A DNA stretch of 64,000 nt from Marisa cornuarietis (lineage: Eukaryota > Mollusca > Gastropoda > Architaenioglossa > Ampullariidae), in the NCBI GenBank assembly GCA_004794655.1, contig SMMW01000585.1, positions 1,134,001 through 1,198,000 of the forward strand, given 5' to 3'. Within the stretch, counting starts at the first letter, position 1; the number at the start of each line of letters is the position of its first letter. Both the position numbers and the translations under genes were made by a program. The notes beneath the pieces were generated by a model. It was not told the origin of the DNA and did not search any database. It worked only from the letters and a program-made list of their open reading frames with translations. Of this stretch, positions 24,901 to 39,307 are shown in pieces.

Positions 24901-26914
24901 ATTTCACGTCCATTCTCTACAAACACAGAACTCAGCTGGGCTGACAGCACCCTTCTGGCTGTCTGTGATGAAGTAGTCTATTGCTGGCCACTCGTCAACA
25001 CAACCACTCTCTCTTGCACCTGCGAGAACTTCCCAGTCTGGCATGGCACCTGACTTCCCCACAGGCGCCAGCGGGGGACGCCTTTCATTCAGCAGCCGGC
25101 GCTCGCAGCCCAACCACCTGACGACCCACTTCTCGCTCCGTTTACTGCTCAAAACGTCGCCGCGACTCCGCAGGTGAACGCCTCCAGTCGTCGTATAACG
25201 GTGGTCCGAGGCGGGAAGACCGTTACTCAACCCTGTGCAGACGACAGCCCCACTGGGTGCACACGGCCCGCTGCTGATCCGCGCATGCCAGCGCCCGAGG
25301 CCCCAGTGCGCGCGCAACTCTGTTTAAAACTATGTGACGCGGTGCACTCACAACGGTCTCTCGCTTCTACGCACCGCTGGCTGTGACGAGCCGAGAAACT
25401 GATACCTTGAAGTTTTTGTATTTTCTTTAGCAGATACACACACTCACACGGGCAGACAGGGAGGGAAAGAAATGGGGGGTCCTTTAGATAGTTCAGTCAA
25501 AAACTGTATTTTACCACAAAAAGTTACTTTTCACATTTTGTGTATGTCGCATCGATAAATTGTTAAGAGGGTCGAAGAACTTGTTATCGTTTCAAAAGCA
25601 ATATTTAGCTTGGCGTGAAAATTATGAAGGTGCAGAATGATAACTTTTATATTATAGTTACAAGATCAGTAATAAGTATGAGACAGGTAATTAAACACGT
25701 ATAACATGTTCCAAACTATGAGAATCTGTCAAAGATTGTACCGATTGTCAACGTACTTCGATGCAAGATAGTGGTTCGGTTTAGCTAGCAAAGATATTGC
25801 TTCGGAATTCACTTCCTGAAAGTTTTGTATTGTTGAGTTGAAGTGTGCTTTCACTGTAAGATGTGTGTTAATCTCCACATTGAAGTAGCACATTGTTCTT
25901 TCAGTGATGAATCACGCCTCGTGAGGCTTAAAACATTGGTCACCTTTAAGTTTTGAAGCCTATAGTCACGGATGTCGGTAACAAAGGTTTGCCTTTTGTC
26001 TAGTGCGCCCATTATAAACAGCGATCTGCACATTCTCAAAAATTCTTCGGATGCATGAACACAAAGAAGCCCGGGATCCATTAATGAATGACATTCTGGA
26101 ATGCTACAGAAATTTTAGTCAGTGTGGTTCATACATATTGCTGCAGGTTTGTGATCTTCACATTTTGTGATACTCTGACCTGCTGCTATGACAACCAAAC
26201 AACAACAGGCAAAATGATAGTCATTGTACCTATGTTTAGAGTGTTTATCTCCTGAACTCTTTTTGAGCTTTATTTAAATATAGGTCATACAAAATCAGTA
26301 CGTCTCCGTCAAACGAAAAGGCGTTCCTTACAGATCCCAGATTAAGAAATATGCCTGTAGTTTGACTGTTACAGAGAGCTAATTAGAGGTTTAGTGGTCG
26401 AGGTTCCTTGTGCGCATGCAGTCTGCGAAACACGGGGCGGTAATTGTTCGGAACGTGGATTAGCTGCGCCATGACAGTTATTGACTCGGTAGAATAAAAA
26501 CATCCGTATCAGGTTCATGGCCAGAAACCCTGTTGATGGGTGACAGTGAAGATAGCTGTCACAAAATGACTCGACCTTTCTTCAAGAAACGTCTGGCTGA
26601 GCTGTTCTCGGCACTTACATATAATTTTAAAAAATAATAAAAGAGCGAATAAAATTACACAAAAAATGAGAGCGTTGCAAAACGACACCAACTCATGTCA
26701 TGACCCTTTAGAGCTATATAGGAAGCCATAATTTGTCGTGTCTGTTTCTCTCTCTCACACGCACGCACGCAAGACTACCGACACGCATTATTAATATGGT
26801 GTCATACTTTTTTGATCCCTTGGATGTTTACAAAAGTTTAATGTGATTGTGATTATCTGTAGATCTTTTTGAGATGGAGAGGAAGGTTACCATCGGCGGT
26901 GTTGTAAGATGTTT

Positions 26915-27545
26915 ACATCACAAGACTTGGCTATGTGGTCAAAGAGGTGCGTCACACACAAGGAGACTCGGGAACATCATAAGACTTGGTGCAGCGAGAG
27001 AAGAGGTGTCTTACAAGGTGTACGTCACATGCTAAGGTAAGTCTTTTGTCCTGGGACAGCACGGGCAACTCGAGGACAATCGTCTAGTTTCCGAAATTAT
27101 TAAGCAGAGTGCAGATGTTGTGTTACCCATGGAACCGTAGTTATACAGCGGTAGCAAAGGTGCCCTGGTGTAAATTAAGTAGCAAGAAGTAGTATCCGCG
27201 GGGTCTGGACACCGCTTAAACTTTAGAAACAAGACGTTTTTCCTTGAGTTCCCCATTTTGTCTTGCTTTACAACTACGGCGTCCCCCCCCCACCCAGGAG
27301 ATTCGTGAAAATCACAACAAACATGCTTCAGTGAGGACGTACGTGATGAGGTGTGCGTCACGCAAAAGAATTGTGAATATCATAGGCTTGGCTTCACGAG
27401 TAAAGAGAAACTGGTATACGTCACACGCCAAAAAGCAAGGAGGCAGGCGTGCGAGTCACACGCTAGTAATATCGCTAACATCACAACAAGACTTGGGTCA
27501 GTGACCAGAGAGGGGAGGGTCCGAGGTGCACGTCACACGGCAGTC
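26915..27545. repeat. Diverged repeat cluster (ATCACAAGACTTGG...CGTCACACG)
   Basis: Several degenerate copies share the order (A)CATCA(C/T)AAGACTTGG, a GAGAAGAGG-like purine stretch, then a (T/G)(A/G)CGTCACA(C/T)GC core. They lie near 26919, 26976, 27370 and 27477, with extra CGTCAC cores near 27354. Spacing is irregular (about 55-100 bp), so this is an old, decayed minisatellite or element cluster. Confidence 0.4.
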
Positions 27546-28517
27546 CACTAGGCGAACAACCTGAGAACGTATGGCGCTGCTGATGAAACCTAATCTACTG
27601 AGAGAAATGAGAATCGGGATTTATTTGTCTACAGTTAGCGCGCTATCGCCAGTGCCACAAAACATGAGCGGTACAATGTTGGGGCATGTCTGATATAGTG
27701 CGCTCCCAACACCAGCTATGCTTTCAGAACAGATCAGAACCCGTTACAAATAATCTTAAAAAAATAAAATTGCACTGTCGGTCGAGGTTATCAGTCACGC
27801 CTTCCTTCACAAGTCGGTAAATAGTAGGACTGCTCTCTCCTCGCGGCTTGCTGCCTTGCCTTAGTTGCTGGCTCGGCGCAAAACACAAATTCTCCCCTCT
27901 CTTTCTCGCTGTGTGTGTGTGTGCACGAACGTGTACATGAGTAATTATAATGCGAATGCGAACAAATGCATAATTATGAATACATTTTTGTGTATTGGTA
28001 ATTTGTAGTTCAGATGTCTGAAAGCATAGATGGATGCCACACTGTGTTAAACACAGACAAAGGCACTACATACTTTCACTTTACAGAGAACGCAACTTAT
28101 ATAATAAGCTAGATCTGAAACCTCACACCTCATTCAGGCCCCAGGTCTCCGGTGTTCGTGCTCTTTCATGTTTGGGTGGAGGGAGGGACGAGTAGGTTTG
28201 ATGGCACACGGAAAAAACATAAAGCAGCACTCACTGGAGCTTTCGGCCTATATCCTCACGCCTTCTTCAGCAGTTCACGAAATGTTTGTAGAATCATTCT
28301 GCCAAAGGCCAAAGTAGGTGTGACCTAGGTAGAGACAGCATTAAAGCAGCGATAGACGCATTTCAAAGCTTCTTCGGCTGGATGGTTTGACACAATATGG
28401 GGCAATCATCACTCGCCAGGGTCGCCAGCACAACTGTAGCGGAACTGACACAGAAGCAAGCCAACCGTCTCCGACATAGACAATTGCCAGATGGAAATTT
28501 GGAAAGCAGCAAACGTC

Positions 28518-28535
28518 AAAAAAAAAAAAAAAAAA
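28518..28535. repeat. Poly-A run
   Basis: 18 consecutive A residues. No retroelement body is recognised next to it. Confidence 0.9.
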
Positions 28536-30009
28536 TCCCGTCCCTTCAGAAAATCCAGGTACAGACTTTGAAAGCACTGAACCGTCAACCCAGTCCCATC
28601 AACAGAAACCTGAGTGCCATGACAAACGATCCCGCCAGTCTTTAGATCAGACTGACACCGTGCAGAGAGACCGAGACCACATCATGACTGTTTACATTTG
28701 GAGAATTTAGGCCAGCTACAAATGGAAATTTTCAATGTTTCAGATGGAACTGCTGCAACGACTAACGTTCTCGAGGTGTGTTAAAAGTGCTTCGAGGATG
28801 CGACTACCCTTTAACATGTGCGCATTCAATTTCATAAATGGAAAGGGGACAGCAACAATTTTGCAATCCTAGAGAGCAGCTCTGGGCCATATTGAACAAT
28901 AAATCTGATGGACTGAATCAGAGGAGAATATGTGCTACTTGTATGTAGGACTTTGTCAAATTCCATCATCGCCTTCCTCCAAGACAAGAAAATAAAGGGC
29001 ATGATCAGTCTTTGACTGACCAACAAATATAAGACCAAGAAAAATAAAAAAAACTGCCGTTGTTTTTTATTACAGTCTTTATTAGCTACAAATAAAATTC
29101 ATTTATAAAATATTTCGCAGAAATGTGAAGAATTATGAGTTCATTAAAGCTATAATAATAACAATAATGTAAAATAATAGTCTTATTGATAATAATTGAT
29201 AATAACAACAGTGAAGTATTTAAAAAGGAAAACTAAATCTCGATAAGCGAAATTTTCTCGGCAAATAGTGGTTACAGAAAATGCTTACTATTTAAGATTA
29301 AGTAATTAAATGACTCGCACAGACGCAAGGGAGAAAATGGGAATGCATGAGCTGCCGGCGAATTACTTCCCTTTCGTTGTGAAAGTGTCATTTATCCCAA
29401 GCTTCAGACTCATTCAAAATAAATAAATAAATAAATAAAACGAGACAGAGGCAGAGAACCACAGAAAGAGAGAAAGGAAAGAAAAAAGGGACACCCACCT
29501 ATCCACACACACACACACACACTATCTTTGAGGTGTCTTAAGCGAAACACGAGAAAGTCAATAAAGAGCAGACTGTTTCATGGGTAAAACAATTGGCTGC
29601 AAGAGACCGAGAAATAAAAAGATTTTGCTTACTGCGTAAGATTTACTAGTCAGTTGAGTTACGACAAAATTTATTTCAGGTTCTTTACATGCTCAGTTCC
29701 TGCATGGCTTCTCTCATCTAACACATTCCAATGAGCAGGTGTCTCGCATTTCACCAGATACTCGACGCTTCTTTCCCTTTTATTTATTCTACAATGTATA
29801 CAGTTCATACTGCTCATGTATATATAGAGTATACCCCTAAGGTATGGTGCACTATACAAATTTACATTAATAATAAAGTTGACTTTTATAGAACTATATA
29901 TATTCCAGCCATGTGGTTCTTTTATAACAATAATAATAATAATAAAGACTGCAAGTGTTCCTATATTCACACACTCATTCATTGAACGGATAAAATATAG
30001 ATGCGAATC

Positions 30010-30030
30010 TTTTTTTTTTTTTTTTTTTTT
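30010..30030. repeat. Poly-T run
   Basis: 21 consecutive T residues. It could be the poly-A tail of a minus-strand retroposed sequence, but no source is recognisable. Confidence 0.9.
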
Positions 30031-30592
30031 GCTGCTCATATCTGCGAGATGCCTTTTTGAAAAACCATAATGAGTTCACAAGCCATAGACAATGAAGCAG
30101 TGCAAACTCCCTGATATAATACTTTCGACAAAAGTTCAATTTATCAGTTATCAACAAATGTTTTGCAGATTATAAATCAGAAATGTCTGTTTTTGACAAA
30201 TTATTTCATAAATATATGTAATCGAAGTAAATTAAATTTCTAGTTGGAAACAAGAATAATAACAATTTTGTCTGTTCAGTTAGACAAATCTAAGTTAGTG
30301 CAACTGCAGTATGTGTAAGACTATAAAGCTAAATTAGTCGTGTAGAGGACGTACAGTTCTAATGAAGTCACTAAAGCGATTAAAAAGTTGTTCTCGGTAC
30401 CATGGGATAGTTTGATCTTTCTCCGAAAATGGGATTTTCCCTTCCCTTATATTTATAAATTGAATTTTATTGGGGAAATGCTTCGTCTGCAACAAAGTAG
30501 ACAAGGCGAAGTTCGTAACCACGTAATTATGACGAGATTATTTATTCCCCCTGAGGAGACTCGCTCTTCCTGGAGTTAAGAAGAGCTCAAAG

Positions 30593-33500
30593 ATGGCGTG
30601 CCGGCTGTTGGATAAGTCGTCTGCAGAGGAACTGATACGCACCACTGACAGTTTTCTGTTTGACTGTGATGGTACGTAGGAATATACGACATTTATTACA
30701 GAAATATAAATGCATAGTTGTCCTGATAGTGGATCATATGTCGTGACTTGCAGAAAAGATTCAGAAGCTGATGAAAGCACCTTTCGAGTTGATTGCTTTG
30801 ACTCGAGATATGATGATGATGATGTCGATTTCAAAAGAATGCTCATTGCGCAGCAAAAACAGAAAATAAAACAACAGGAAAGTAAAAAAATAATAAAAAC
30901 AGAAATTGTGCTAGGTTGTTTTAATCTGTCTTAAGTAAACAAATGAGTCTTCAGTCTTTTCCGAAACATGGTTGCTGAGGTGATGGTGGAGAGCGACGAT
31001 GGCAGAGATCTACAGCCTAATAAGTCCGACTGATCTACTCTACACAACATTTTACTTTGGATTATTTAAAACACACTTTGAGCACTTCGAAAGTCGGCAC
31101 ATTCTTCTCTAGATGTCGATTGTGGTTGCCGTGTACCACTTTATAGAAGAGAGATTAAATAAGGTGTGCTTCAGATTTGCTAGCAATGCTAACAGCTCAG
31201 TCTGGCAGACGATTCCCTTGTTTTAGTTTTAGCATCCATAAAATATTACATCATATCAGAAGGTTACCCCTTTAAACCAGAATAAATATTTGTGGCGTGC
31301 GAGCCCATGTTGCTGAAATGTTTTGGAAATTCCAGTCATTACATTTAGAGCATCCACTTTGAATAGCTTAATTGGTTCAACAATAAAAATCAATTTCAAG
31401 ACAGAAATTTGCAAGAAACTTTGGTATTCGCCCATTAAATAATGCATCCGTGGCAGCATCATTCTTTTCTTTCAAATCAAAAGGTACAAGAAAGTTTCCA
31501 TATTACCTTACACTCATTTTTTATTACCTGGTAACTATGGTCACGTGTATATTTATGTTTACCTTTCTTACTTGTATAGGTGTGTTATGGGATGGTAAGG
31601 GTGTGATTCCTGGAAGCCCTGAAACCATCGCAAAATTGAAAGCTTTGGTATGTAGATTAAAAAAAAAAAATTGAAAACAAGTATTAATGTTTGAGGTAGA
31701 GAGCCATCATATGTGTTATTTGGGGGGAAAATGTATAATGTAGATTGAACAATGATTAAGAAAACTTAATTTTTTGATTCCATGTATCTGATGGGAAGTT
31801 CTGTATCTTATTGTGCAAGTATGATGACAGTTATTATTAGTTAAAGATGTCCTGATGCAAAAGCATTGCTTTATTTTTGATAATGAAATAAAATCATCCA
31901 TTTCATCCTTTCAGTAGCTGAATTGTACAATTTTGTTTGCAAAATTACATGCATATCATTTGTTGTTAAGTTATTTGTATGGCTGAAATTATTAAATCAT
32001 TCTAACACCTGTCATTACCATGAAAAGAAATTTTCATGAGGTCAAATGTTTTGAACAGCTCATTTTCTTTTGTAAAATGTAATCTTATGCATCTTTGGTG
32101 TTTAAGGGCAAAAGAGTGTTTTATGTCACAAACAACAGTTCAAAGACAAGGGAAGAATATGTGTTGCAGTGCCAAAAGTATGGTTTTAATGCTACAAAGG
32201 TAATGACATTTTACTATTGGTGATAATTCAGAAATTTTTTGTATGAGTAATAACTGAGAAGTAAATCTAACACTCTATATCTATCTTTTCTACCTATGCT
32301 TTAGTACAGATTTAAGAATGAAAGGGGTGTTTGAATTGTGTTCTGTGAATTGTACTTACGGAATAAAAAAAAAAGAGAAGAAGTAAATGTGATGTAGTTT
32401 GATCGTCAGTTACTGTAACAATATTATCACCTATATAAATAGCATATACTGGGAGACTGAGACGATTGAGTTAATAGGATGCACATTTGTGCTGAAGAAT
32501 TTCTCGACATAGCAGTGAGAAGAGTAGCATTTTGTCTGTGTATACATTTTTAAGCATGATCATTTTAAATCCTTGTCTGGTCAGTTGATCTCATCAACCA
32601 TTGTAACATCAATGAATTGTAAATATCTAAATATTACTTGATCACATGCTGTATAAAACAGGAAGAGTTTGCATCAACATCATATGTATCAGCACTTTAT
32701 TTGAAAAATCTGGACTTTAAAGACAAGGTGTATGTTGTTGGTAATCCAGCCATGGCTACAGAATTGGATGCATGTGGCATTAAACACACAGGCATTGGGG
32801 TAAGCCTTCATTTCTTAAAAGAAGAGTTACAGAAGAGAAACTGTCTATTTTAGTTAAATTTTATCAACATTGTTTTATTTTGATTTCTTGATATAAAATT
32901 TAAAATATAAAACTGCTATCTAAATTTGCTTTCATCACAAAATGTGATAAAAATGCAATTAATGTTTAGAACTTTGTTTTATTCTCATTCCAGTGACTGT
33001 AAACATGTTTGTAATATTTTGTTTGTAATTTGTTTACTTTTTTAAAGCCAGATCCACTTAATGGTAACCTGGATGACTGGCTCAAAATGGAGCTTGACCC
33101 TCAGGTAATAATGATAAGCCAGAGCCTCATCTACTTGAATTTGTTCCTGTAGTGACAAAGTTTTTCAAGAACATTTGATTTTTTGTATGAAAACTGCTTT
33201 AAGTTCTTGACATCAGAGACATCAAGGGCCTCATAAAAGAAACAATTTTTGTTCTTTTATATTCTATACAAATCTACTACTAAGGCAACAATAAATGGTC
33301 TGCTTCGCAGGTAAATTATATTTTAGTGTTATATACCTTGAAGATAAATCTGTAAGCTGTATGTGTACACAGAATAATTTCAAATTTCCGAAGCTAATTT
33401 TGCCAAATTTTATATTGGTGAAATAATGTAGATGGTTGCAGGTGCAGATAGATTGACTTGTTGGGAAGATGATGTTGTGGGCTGATATGAATTGCATATC

Positions 33501-34723
33501 AATTTATTTATATAATGAATATATTGTATTCATATGGTGTGCATTTGTATTGGCAGGTAAAATGTGTACTAGTTGGCTTTGATAGCCATCTTAGCTACAT
33601 GAAGATCATGAAGGCAGCTACTTACTTGCAAAATCCAGACTGCCTTTTTTTGGCCACTAATGAGGACACCCACCTGCCCGTCAACAACTGCACTATTCGC
33701 ATTCCAGGTAAATTACACATTTTTGGGAAGAGCATGGAATTTATGTGCATGTGCTTGCATATGCTAACCATGCATGTATTTCAAATATTATGCTCCCATA
33801 AGTCAAATAAGAAAAACTTTAACAGTCTAGGAGTCTAGAAGTTAATGAGGAATCAGCAGGTTTCTCGTCTGCAGTCAGCACTGGAAAAAGGTAGTGGGAG
33901 AACAAATGAATGTGGTAGAACATAAAATTTCTGTGAAATGTTTAGAAAATGTATAGAGTATGCTTTGTACTTTGAAGGAAACTTTAATACCCATCAAGAT
34001 AGAGGGTGCTGTGCTGTAGGAGAAAGACAAGAGACAAAAGTGTAAGAGAGTGTGGAGATGCCCAAGAACCAATGCACATTAATAGTACATGTCGGCTATG
34101 TGGACAGGCACTGGGACCATGGTTAAGGCAGTTGCATGGCCAGCCCAGCGAGAACCAGTAGTGATGGGCAAGCCAGAGCCCAGCATGTTTGAGGTGCTGA
34201 GAAAAACACATGGTCTTGATCCTGCTCGCACTGTTATGGTTGGGGACAGGTATGGCAGAACACTTTAAGCTAAATTGATAAGTGCTTAATATAACAAAGG
34301 GTGATGATACCAGTCATAAAATTGAGAAACAACAGAAAAATAAACAAGAAAGTTGATTGTTAAGATGTCGCTTTTAAAAACAAGTAATGTTAGATTTTGT
34401 GTTTGAATAGCTCTGTGTATGAAGCCCACAATATTTATTTGTAGAAGTTGTTTGCAGTTATATTTTTATGTTGTTTTTAAGATTCTTTCTCAGAATGCAT
34501 TCTCACTTGAATTTGCTTTTTTCTTTGTTTGCTACTCAGGCTGAACACAGACATTGGTTTGGCCAAGGTGTGTGGACTGAAGTCTCTATTAGTCTTGACA
34601 GGAGTGGCCACAATAAATGATCTCCCCAAGAACAATGTAGATAAGAGTTGTGGAGTAGGGGATTGTTCTGAGCTTCCTGATCTTTATACTTCCAGTCTAG
34701 GCAACTTGGCCGCTTTTATATGA
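30593..34723 (+). CDS. PGP: Phosphoglycolate/glycerol-3-phosphate phosphatase (HAD family), 8 exons
   Basis: Exons: 30593-30671, 31580-31647, 32107-32199, 32662-32799, 33048-33104, 33557-33707, 34108-34249, 34540-34723. All introns are GT-AG and the phases agree, giving 303 aa (human PGP is about 320). This is a HAD phosphatase with a C2-type cap. Motif I is FDCDGVLW (nucleophile D24, acid/base D26). Motif II is VTNNSSKTR (residues 56-64). Motif III is GKP with K217. Motif IV is MVGDRLNTDI (D242, D247). All catalytic residues are present. The cap-core linker DSHLSYMKI and the TNNSSKTR loop fit PGP better than its paralogue chronophin (PDXP). Known PGP enzymes hydrolyse 2-phosphoglycolate, glycerol-3-phosphate and toxic glycolytic side products in the cytosol. 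Substrate here is inferred. Confidence 0.92.
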
Positions 34724-34948
34724 AGGTTCTGTAGGTGTGCAGGACTACTTTCCCTATGTGATGATGGTCAAGCACCATAGTCTTTCATTATATTCAATAA
34801 GATTCAAGAGTATTTAACACTCTACCCATTTGTCTGCTATAGCAGACATGATGTAAAGCCACCGCATTCAATGACAATAGAGGCTCTTTTACCCTAGGCA
34901 CAGAGTGTAAAAAAGTCAACAATGGTGACGTTATGTATGAAGTTGGCA

Positions 34949-34954
34949 AATAAA
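34949..34954 (+). terminator. Candidate polyadenylation signal of the PGP-like gene
   Basis: AATAAA, 226 bases after the stop codon at 34721-34723. It is the first perfect hexamer downstream, so a short 3' UTR is likely. Cleavage is not demonstrated. Confidence 0.5.
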
Positions 34955-37900
34955 AATTGGAAACATTTTCTGACAAATGTGACTATAAATGCAGTACATA
35001 AGAGAGCAAGAAAAAGAGTGTGCACATGCACCTGCACACACTTGCATGCATGCATGCACACATGATCTCTCTCACTTGCTGACTGTTTGTTATTTTTCTG
35101 TTTTCTTATCTTTGAACCTGCTCTTGCGGTCTTTAACAAAACATAACCTCTATCAGCAGCTGTATTTGCATTCATCAGTAAATGATCCTTTCAGTTTGAC
35201 ACAGGAAAGAGCAAAGGGGGGTGGGGTGGGTTGCAGAGTTTGAGGTACAGCTTGATTCTCTTATTTCGCTAACGCTCTTGTAGGTTTATCCTGCTACCTA
35301 ACTAAAATTCTAGTAGGACTGTTTTGTAGCACCCATTGCTGAAGCACAAATCAACATGATTTATGTATACAAATTTTAGACTACTATCCAGAGACTAAAG
35401 AGATGCTTGAAAGCTATAAAAATCTTTTGTATTTGGCTATTGGATTTGAAATGCTTGAGCACTGTGATCACAGTGCTGGTAAAGGGGAAGTTTTGTCTTC
35501 AGCTTACCATGATCAGGCATTGCTGAAGTATAGAAGTGTGTTTTGCATACAGATACAGATATCCATTTAATCTAGAGTGAATTTTTTTTACAACTTTTTT
35601 GCCCCCCGTGAATGAAAGTTCATAGCTTCAGAACACCTTCATGAAAAAGAGGTCATAGCTTCAGAATAGAAGGTTTAAAACTCACATAGGCCCAGAAAAT
35701 GCCAATATACAAAATATACCATACACAATATACAATGCATGCCATACAATATACAATATTTGCCATACACACAATTACAAGTTGAGAAATGTACATTTTA
35801 CATCCACAGACTTTTAATGAGTGAACTCAGAATTGCTAAATTTCTCCATTTCTTTTGGTGCTTGATATTCTAAATCTTGCATACACCCTTAAGATTAACT
35901 TTGTTGTAGAAGTTACAGACCTTTGTGACTGTGTCAGATCAATACATTGTTTCCCAGCATCAGACGCTGATGTCAGAAGCAGTTCTTCATATTAGCCAGT
36001 CTGTCTGATATCTTGAGTGTCGCACCTTGCTGGTCTGGGTCAACGACACTATGAGGGACCGTTAATTCTCGTTCATCTTGCATGCACATGCTGGTTGACG
36101 AGGGAGCGCCACTAGCACCTCGGCGATTTTTTTTAGGGGGGGGGTAGGGGGGTGGCCGCAGTGGTGATATACTAAGAGAGAGGCCAACCTCGGGTTATCT
36201 GCTTTGACTAAATATGGAAGAGGTCCAAATTTCGAGCACTCCTTTAACGTCGGCCAGGTTTTCTGTTCCTACTTGTCGCCGGTAATAACCGAGAGGGTGA
36301 AGTGGTGGCGGGGGTGTTTGGATGAATCAACGGAAAGGAGGGACACCTCTGGAGCGGCACTTCCGAGGGGGAAGAACTGTTGTGGCGCCAAACATCGTTA
36401 TTAAGACGCAAACTGGCGAGATTCCTGTTCGCAGGTACACATTTAATCCTCATCGACAGTCCCATTGACGCCTTGCACTCCCTCTCGTTGACACCTGGCC
36501 AGGTTTCGTGAGCTTTCCCTATCTCCCACTTACACATCAAAGTATCCACGAGTTTTAGAGAACAAACAACCAAGTTTTGGTGCTTAAGACACACAAGTGC
36601 TAGCTTTGGCACAGTTACCAGTAAAAAAATTTAACCATCTTTTAAGACCGCCGACTTTGAGTATTCAGTGCGCTAATTTTTCCTTTATTTCAAATGTTCT
36701 GTTTATAATGCAAGTGAATATATATGTGAAATAAAATTTTGAAGAATGGTCGAATCGAAGAAGTGACCGAAGTCTTCCCCTATGCCTTATCCCTTGAGTT
36801 CGGCAACAACAAGTTAGAATGACGTGGAGAAGAAACCGTGATAACTGAGTACCAAATGTATGTGATTTAGACTAAGGGGTTATAAAGATGAAGGTTCCAG
36901 CTACGAGTCAGTTGGAATTAGCCGGTTATGAACATTAAATCGCCGCTAATCAGTTAAAATATTCACTTGTTGTGCGGCTTAATTCTGAAAATTGATTCGA
37001 CTACAAATAAATATGTCTCAATGGTTGTATGGCTCTTTCTTAACTGTCGAGAATCAAACATTACTGTTACTTAAAAATTATTTTCGATTTATTAATTGGC
37101 TTAAATGTTGTTGTTTAGAAGAAAAAGCCCTGACATTTCCAGGCAGGAAGTGCAACCGAGTGAGACCTAGGGTAGATCAACTACCCAAATTGCAAGAACC
37201 TTTCACATCACAACCAGATTCTCAACATTTTCCGAATTCAATTAGCAAATATATATATATATAGAGACACAAATATTTGAATTTTGTGGGAAAGAGAGTC
37301 AGAGAGGGGCAAACAGTTTAACGATTGTTTTAAATTGTTTTTATCTTTGTGCGTCCACTCGAATGCAAGTGTAATATCAATTGTAATTTTGTGCAACATC
37401 GTGACAAGATTTATATGGTCACAGATTTAAAATGTGGATAACCCCATGAGATGTTTGTAACTACACCTTTGTGAGTCGGAACTGCACAAGGTGAGCTTGT
37501 TACCGGTGGTAGTTTCAGTAAACGTCGTTTTTAGCTGCGAATATTTTGACCTCACTCAAGTTAAGCGCCCGTTCCTTGTTCGTTGTCAGTGGACCCCAAC
37601 CCATCGTAATCCTAATCATCGACAGCAAACTTTCGGAGACTAAAGAACATCCGAGGTAAAACAGATTAGGCAGGTCTTTGCTTGACTCGGAAGACAGGAC
37701 GGGCTTGATGGATGTGTCATATGGGAAGTATAGCCAAACACCCAAACATATTAGTGACCATCTGTACTGCTCGTGATACCATGTTACTTAACTGTGGGTT
37801 CGAATTCCGTTGAGGGGAGAAAAGCGTGAAGAAGTAGGTAAAACTGAGGAAGCCTGCTGCTACTTAATCTGTATCTTATCAAGTTGTTAGAATAGCTTCA

Positions 37901-39307
37901 CAATCCCTTCACTTGTTACATCAACAGAGCATAATGGTTTAGCTACTTAACATATTTACTGTACTGGTGTTATAACAATCTGAACTAATAATCGGGTTTC
38001 ATTATTTTTGTGTGTTAATAGATACAAAAATGTTATGAATATACAATTTTGCCTTAAACTTTTATTGTATTTTCTAAGGCAACAAACAGAAGAAAGTATT
38101 TTAGTTCATGATTATTGCAGCTACCTTAGTATTGATGTGTTGATCGAAGTCTTTACAAGTCATAAAGAACAACGAATAGGTTTTTTTTTTGTTGGTTTAT
38201 TGCAAGGTGTAGGTGTAAACATACGTAGGTGTAAACAGCTCTAGCTAGAACAACAAAGAAGAGATAACACAAGAATTGGTTTACTGCATGGTGCAAACAT
38301 GATTTGTGCAGCTATTATACGCCATGACTGGAAGATTGATACTCTCATCTTTCAATCCAGAGATAGATGGTTCAATTCTTTCCTGCGTCTGTAAATGAAG
38401 TTTTCCTCCAGCCTACTCGGCATGCGGTATCCGATTTATTGTGGAAGGTTCTTGTCAAAGGATTGACCGCACGTCTGCAGGGAATGAAACTCCTGTTCGA
38501 TGTCCTAACATCAGGCACATCACGAGCGCGAAACACATCGAACATGTGTTCTGGTCCTTTACATGACCAAAGACAGCACGGTGCTACTCACCGGTGTGGA
38601 TATCGGATGACTGGCTATCCGCAGCCTACACATAGATACGGTATCACATAAGTTGTGGTTCCTTGATTTACTAAATGCAAGTCGTCAGAAGGAGAGGGTT
38701 GGCTCCACCTTTCACATCCCATTGAGCGCTTTACGATTGCCTTTTTTTTTGTCCTCTAGGCTTTGGCACCCTTTGTTATTATAATGTTTATTTGTTATTA
38801 TAATAATTTTTTTCCCTTAGCTGTTTTTTTGTTCAAAAGACTAGTCTTTTAAGAAAACGTGTAATGATCTGTAATAAGTACGAATGTTAATTTGAATCTC
38901 TAATACATCAGAAAAGATGACTGTCCTACAGGTCGTGACTAGGACTTGTAACAGCGCTTCTACACCTCGCGTGTAGCAGTACGCATAGCCTTTGCACACC
39001 CGATGACGTAGAGCGCACGTTTCCATGGCGCCGCCCGTTCCCGTACCCGTCGCACTAGCGCTGAATCTCAAACTTTCTTTTACCTTTACTTCAGCGCTCA
39101 GACAAGAAAGAACTGGAAAGATTGCATTATCTGACATCGTAATTCAACTTAGGGCATGTCGTGACAACGAAACTGGCTTTCATCCACATGAGACTACCAT
39201 GTTACACCGGTGCGCAACGAGCAGAAACACCGTCGACACTTCAGCCTCTTGAAGTTTCCGGGTGATCGGAGTAAGGCAGGTCTCCACCGCGCCCCCCGCG
39301 TGACTCG

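Larger units (their letters stand above)
13879..30592. other. Long intergenic region; no gene recognised
   Basis: About 16.7 kb without a supportable gene. Contents listed separately are LINE 3' ends at 14100-14180, 16387-17007 and 20270-20645, a 164-bp tandem duplication at 18531-18860, a retroelement tail near 19095, a single-arm foldback copy at 21787, a (GT)n run at 21900 and diverged repeats at 26915-27545. A G+C-rich patch at 25060-25330 has open frames without recognisable domains. Confidence 0.4.

Noticed and set aside
25060..25330. G+C-rich patch with open frames on both strands
   Set aside because: Could be a CpG-rich promoter, but no gene or start site could be tied to it.
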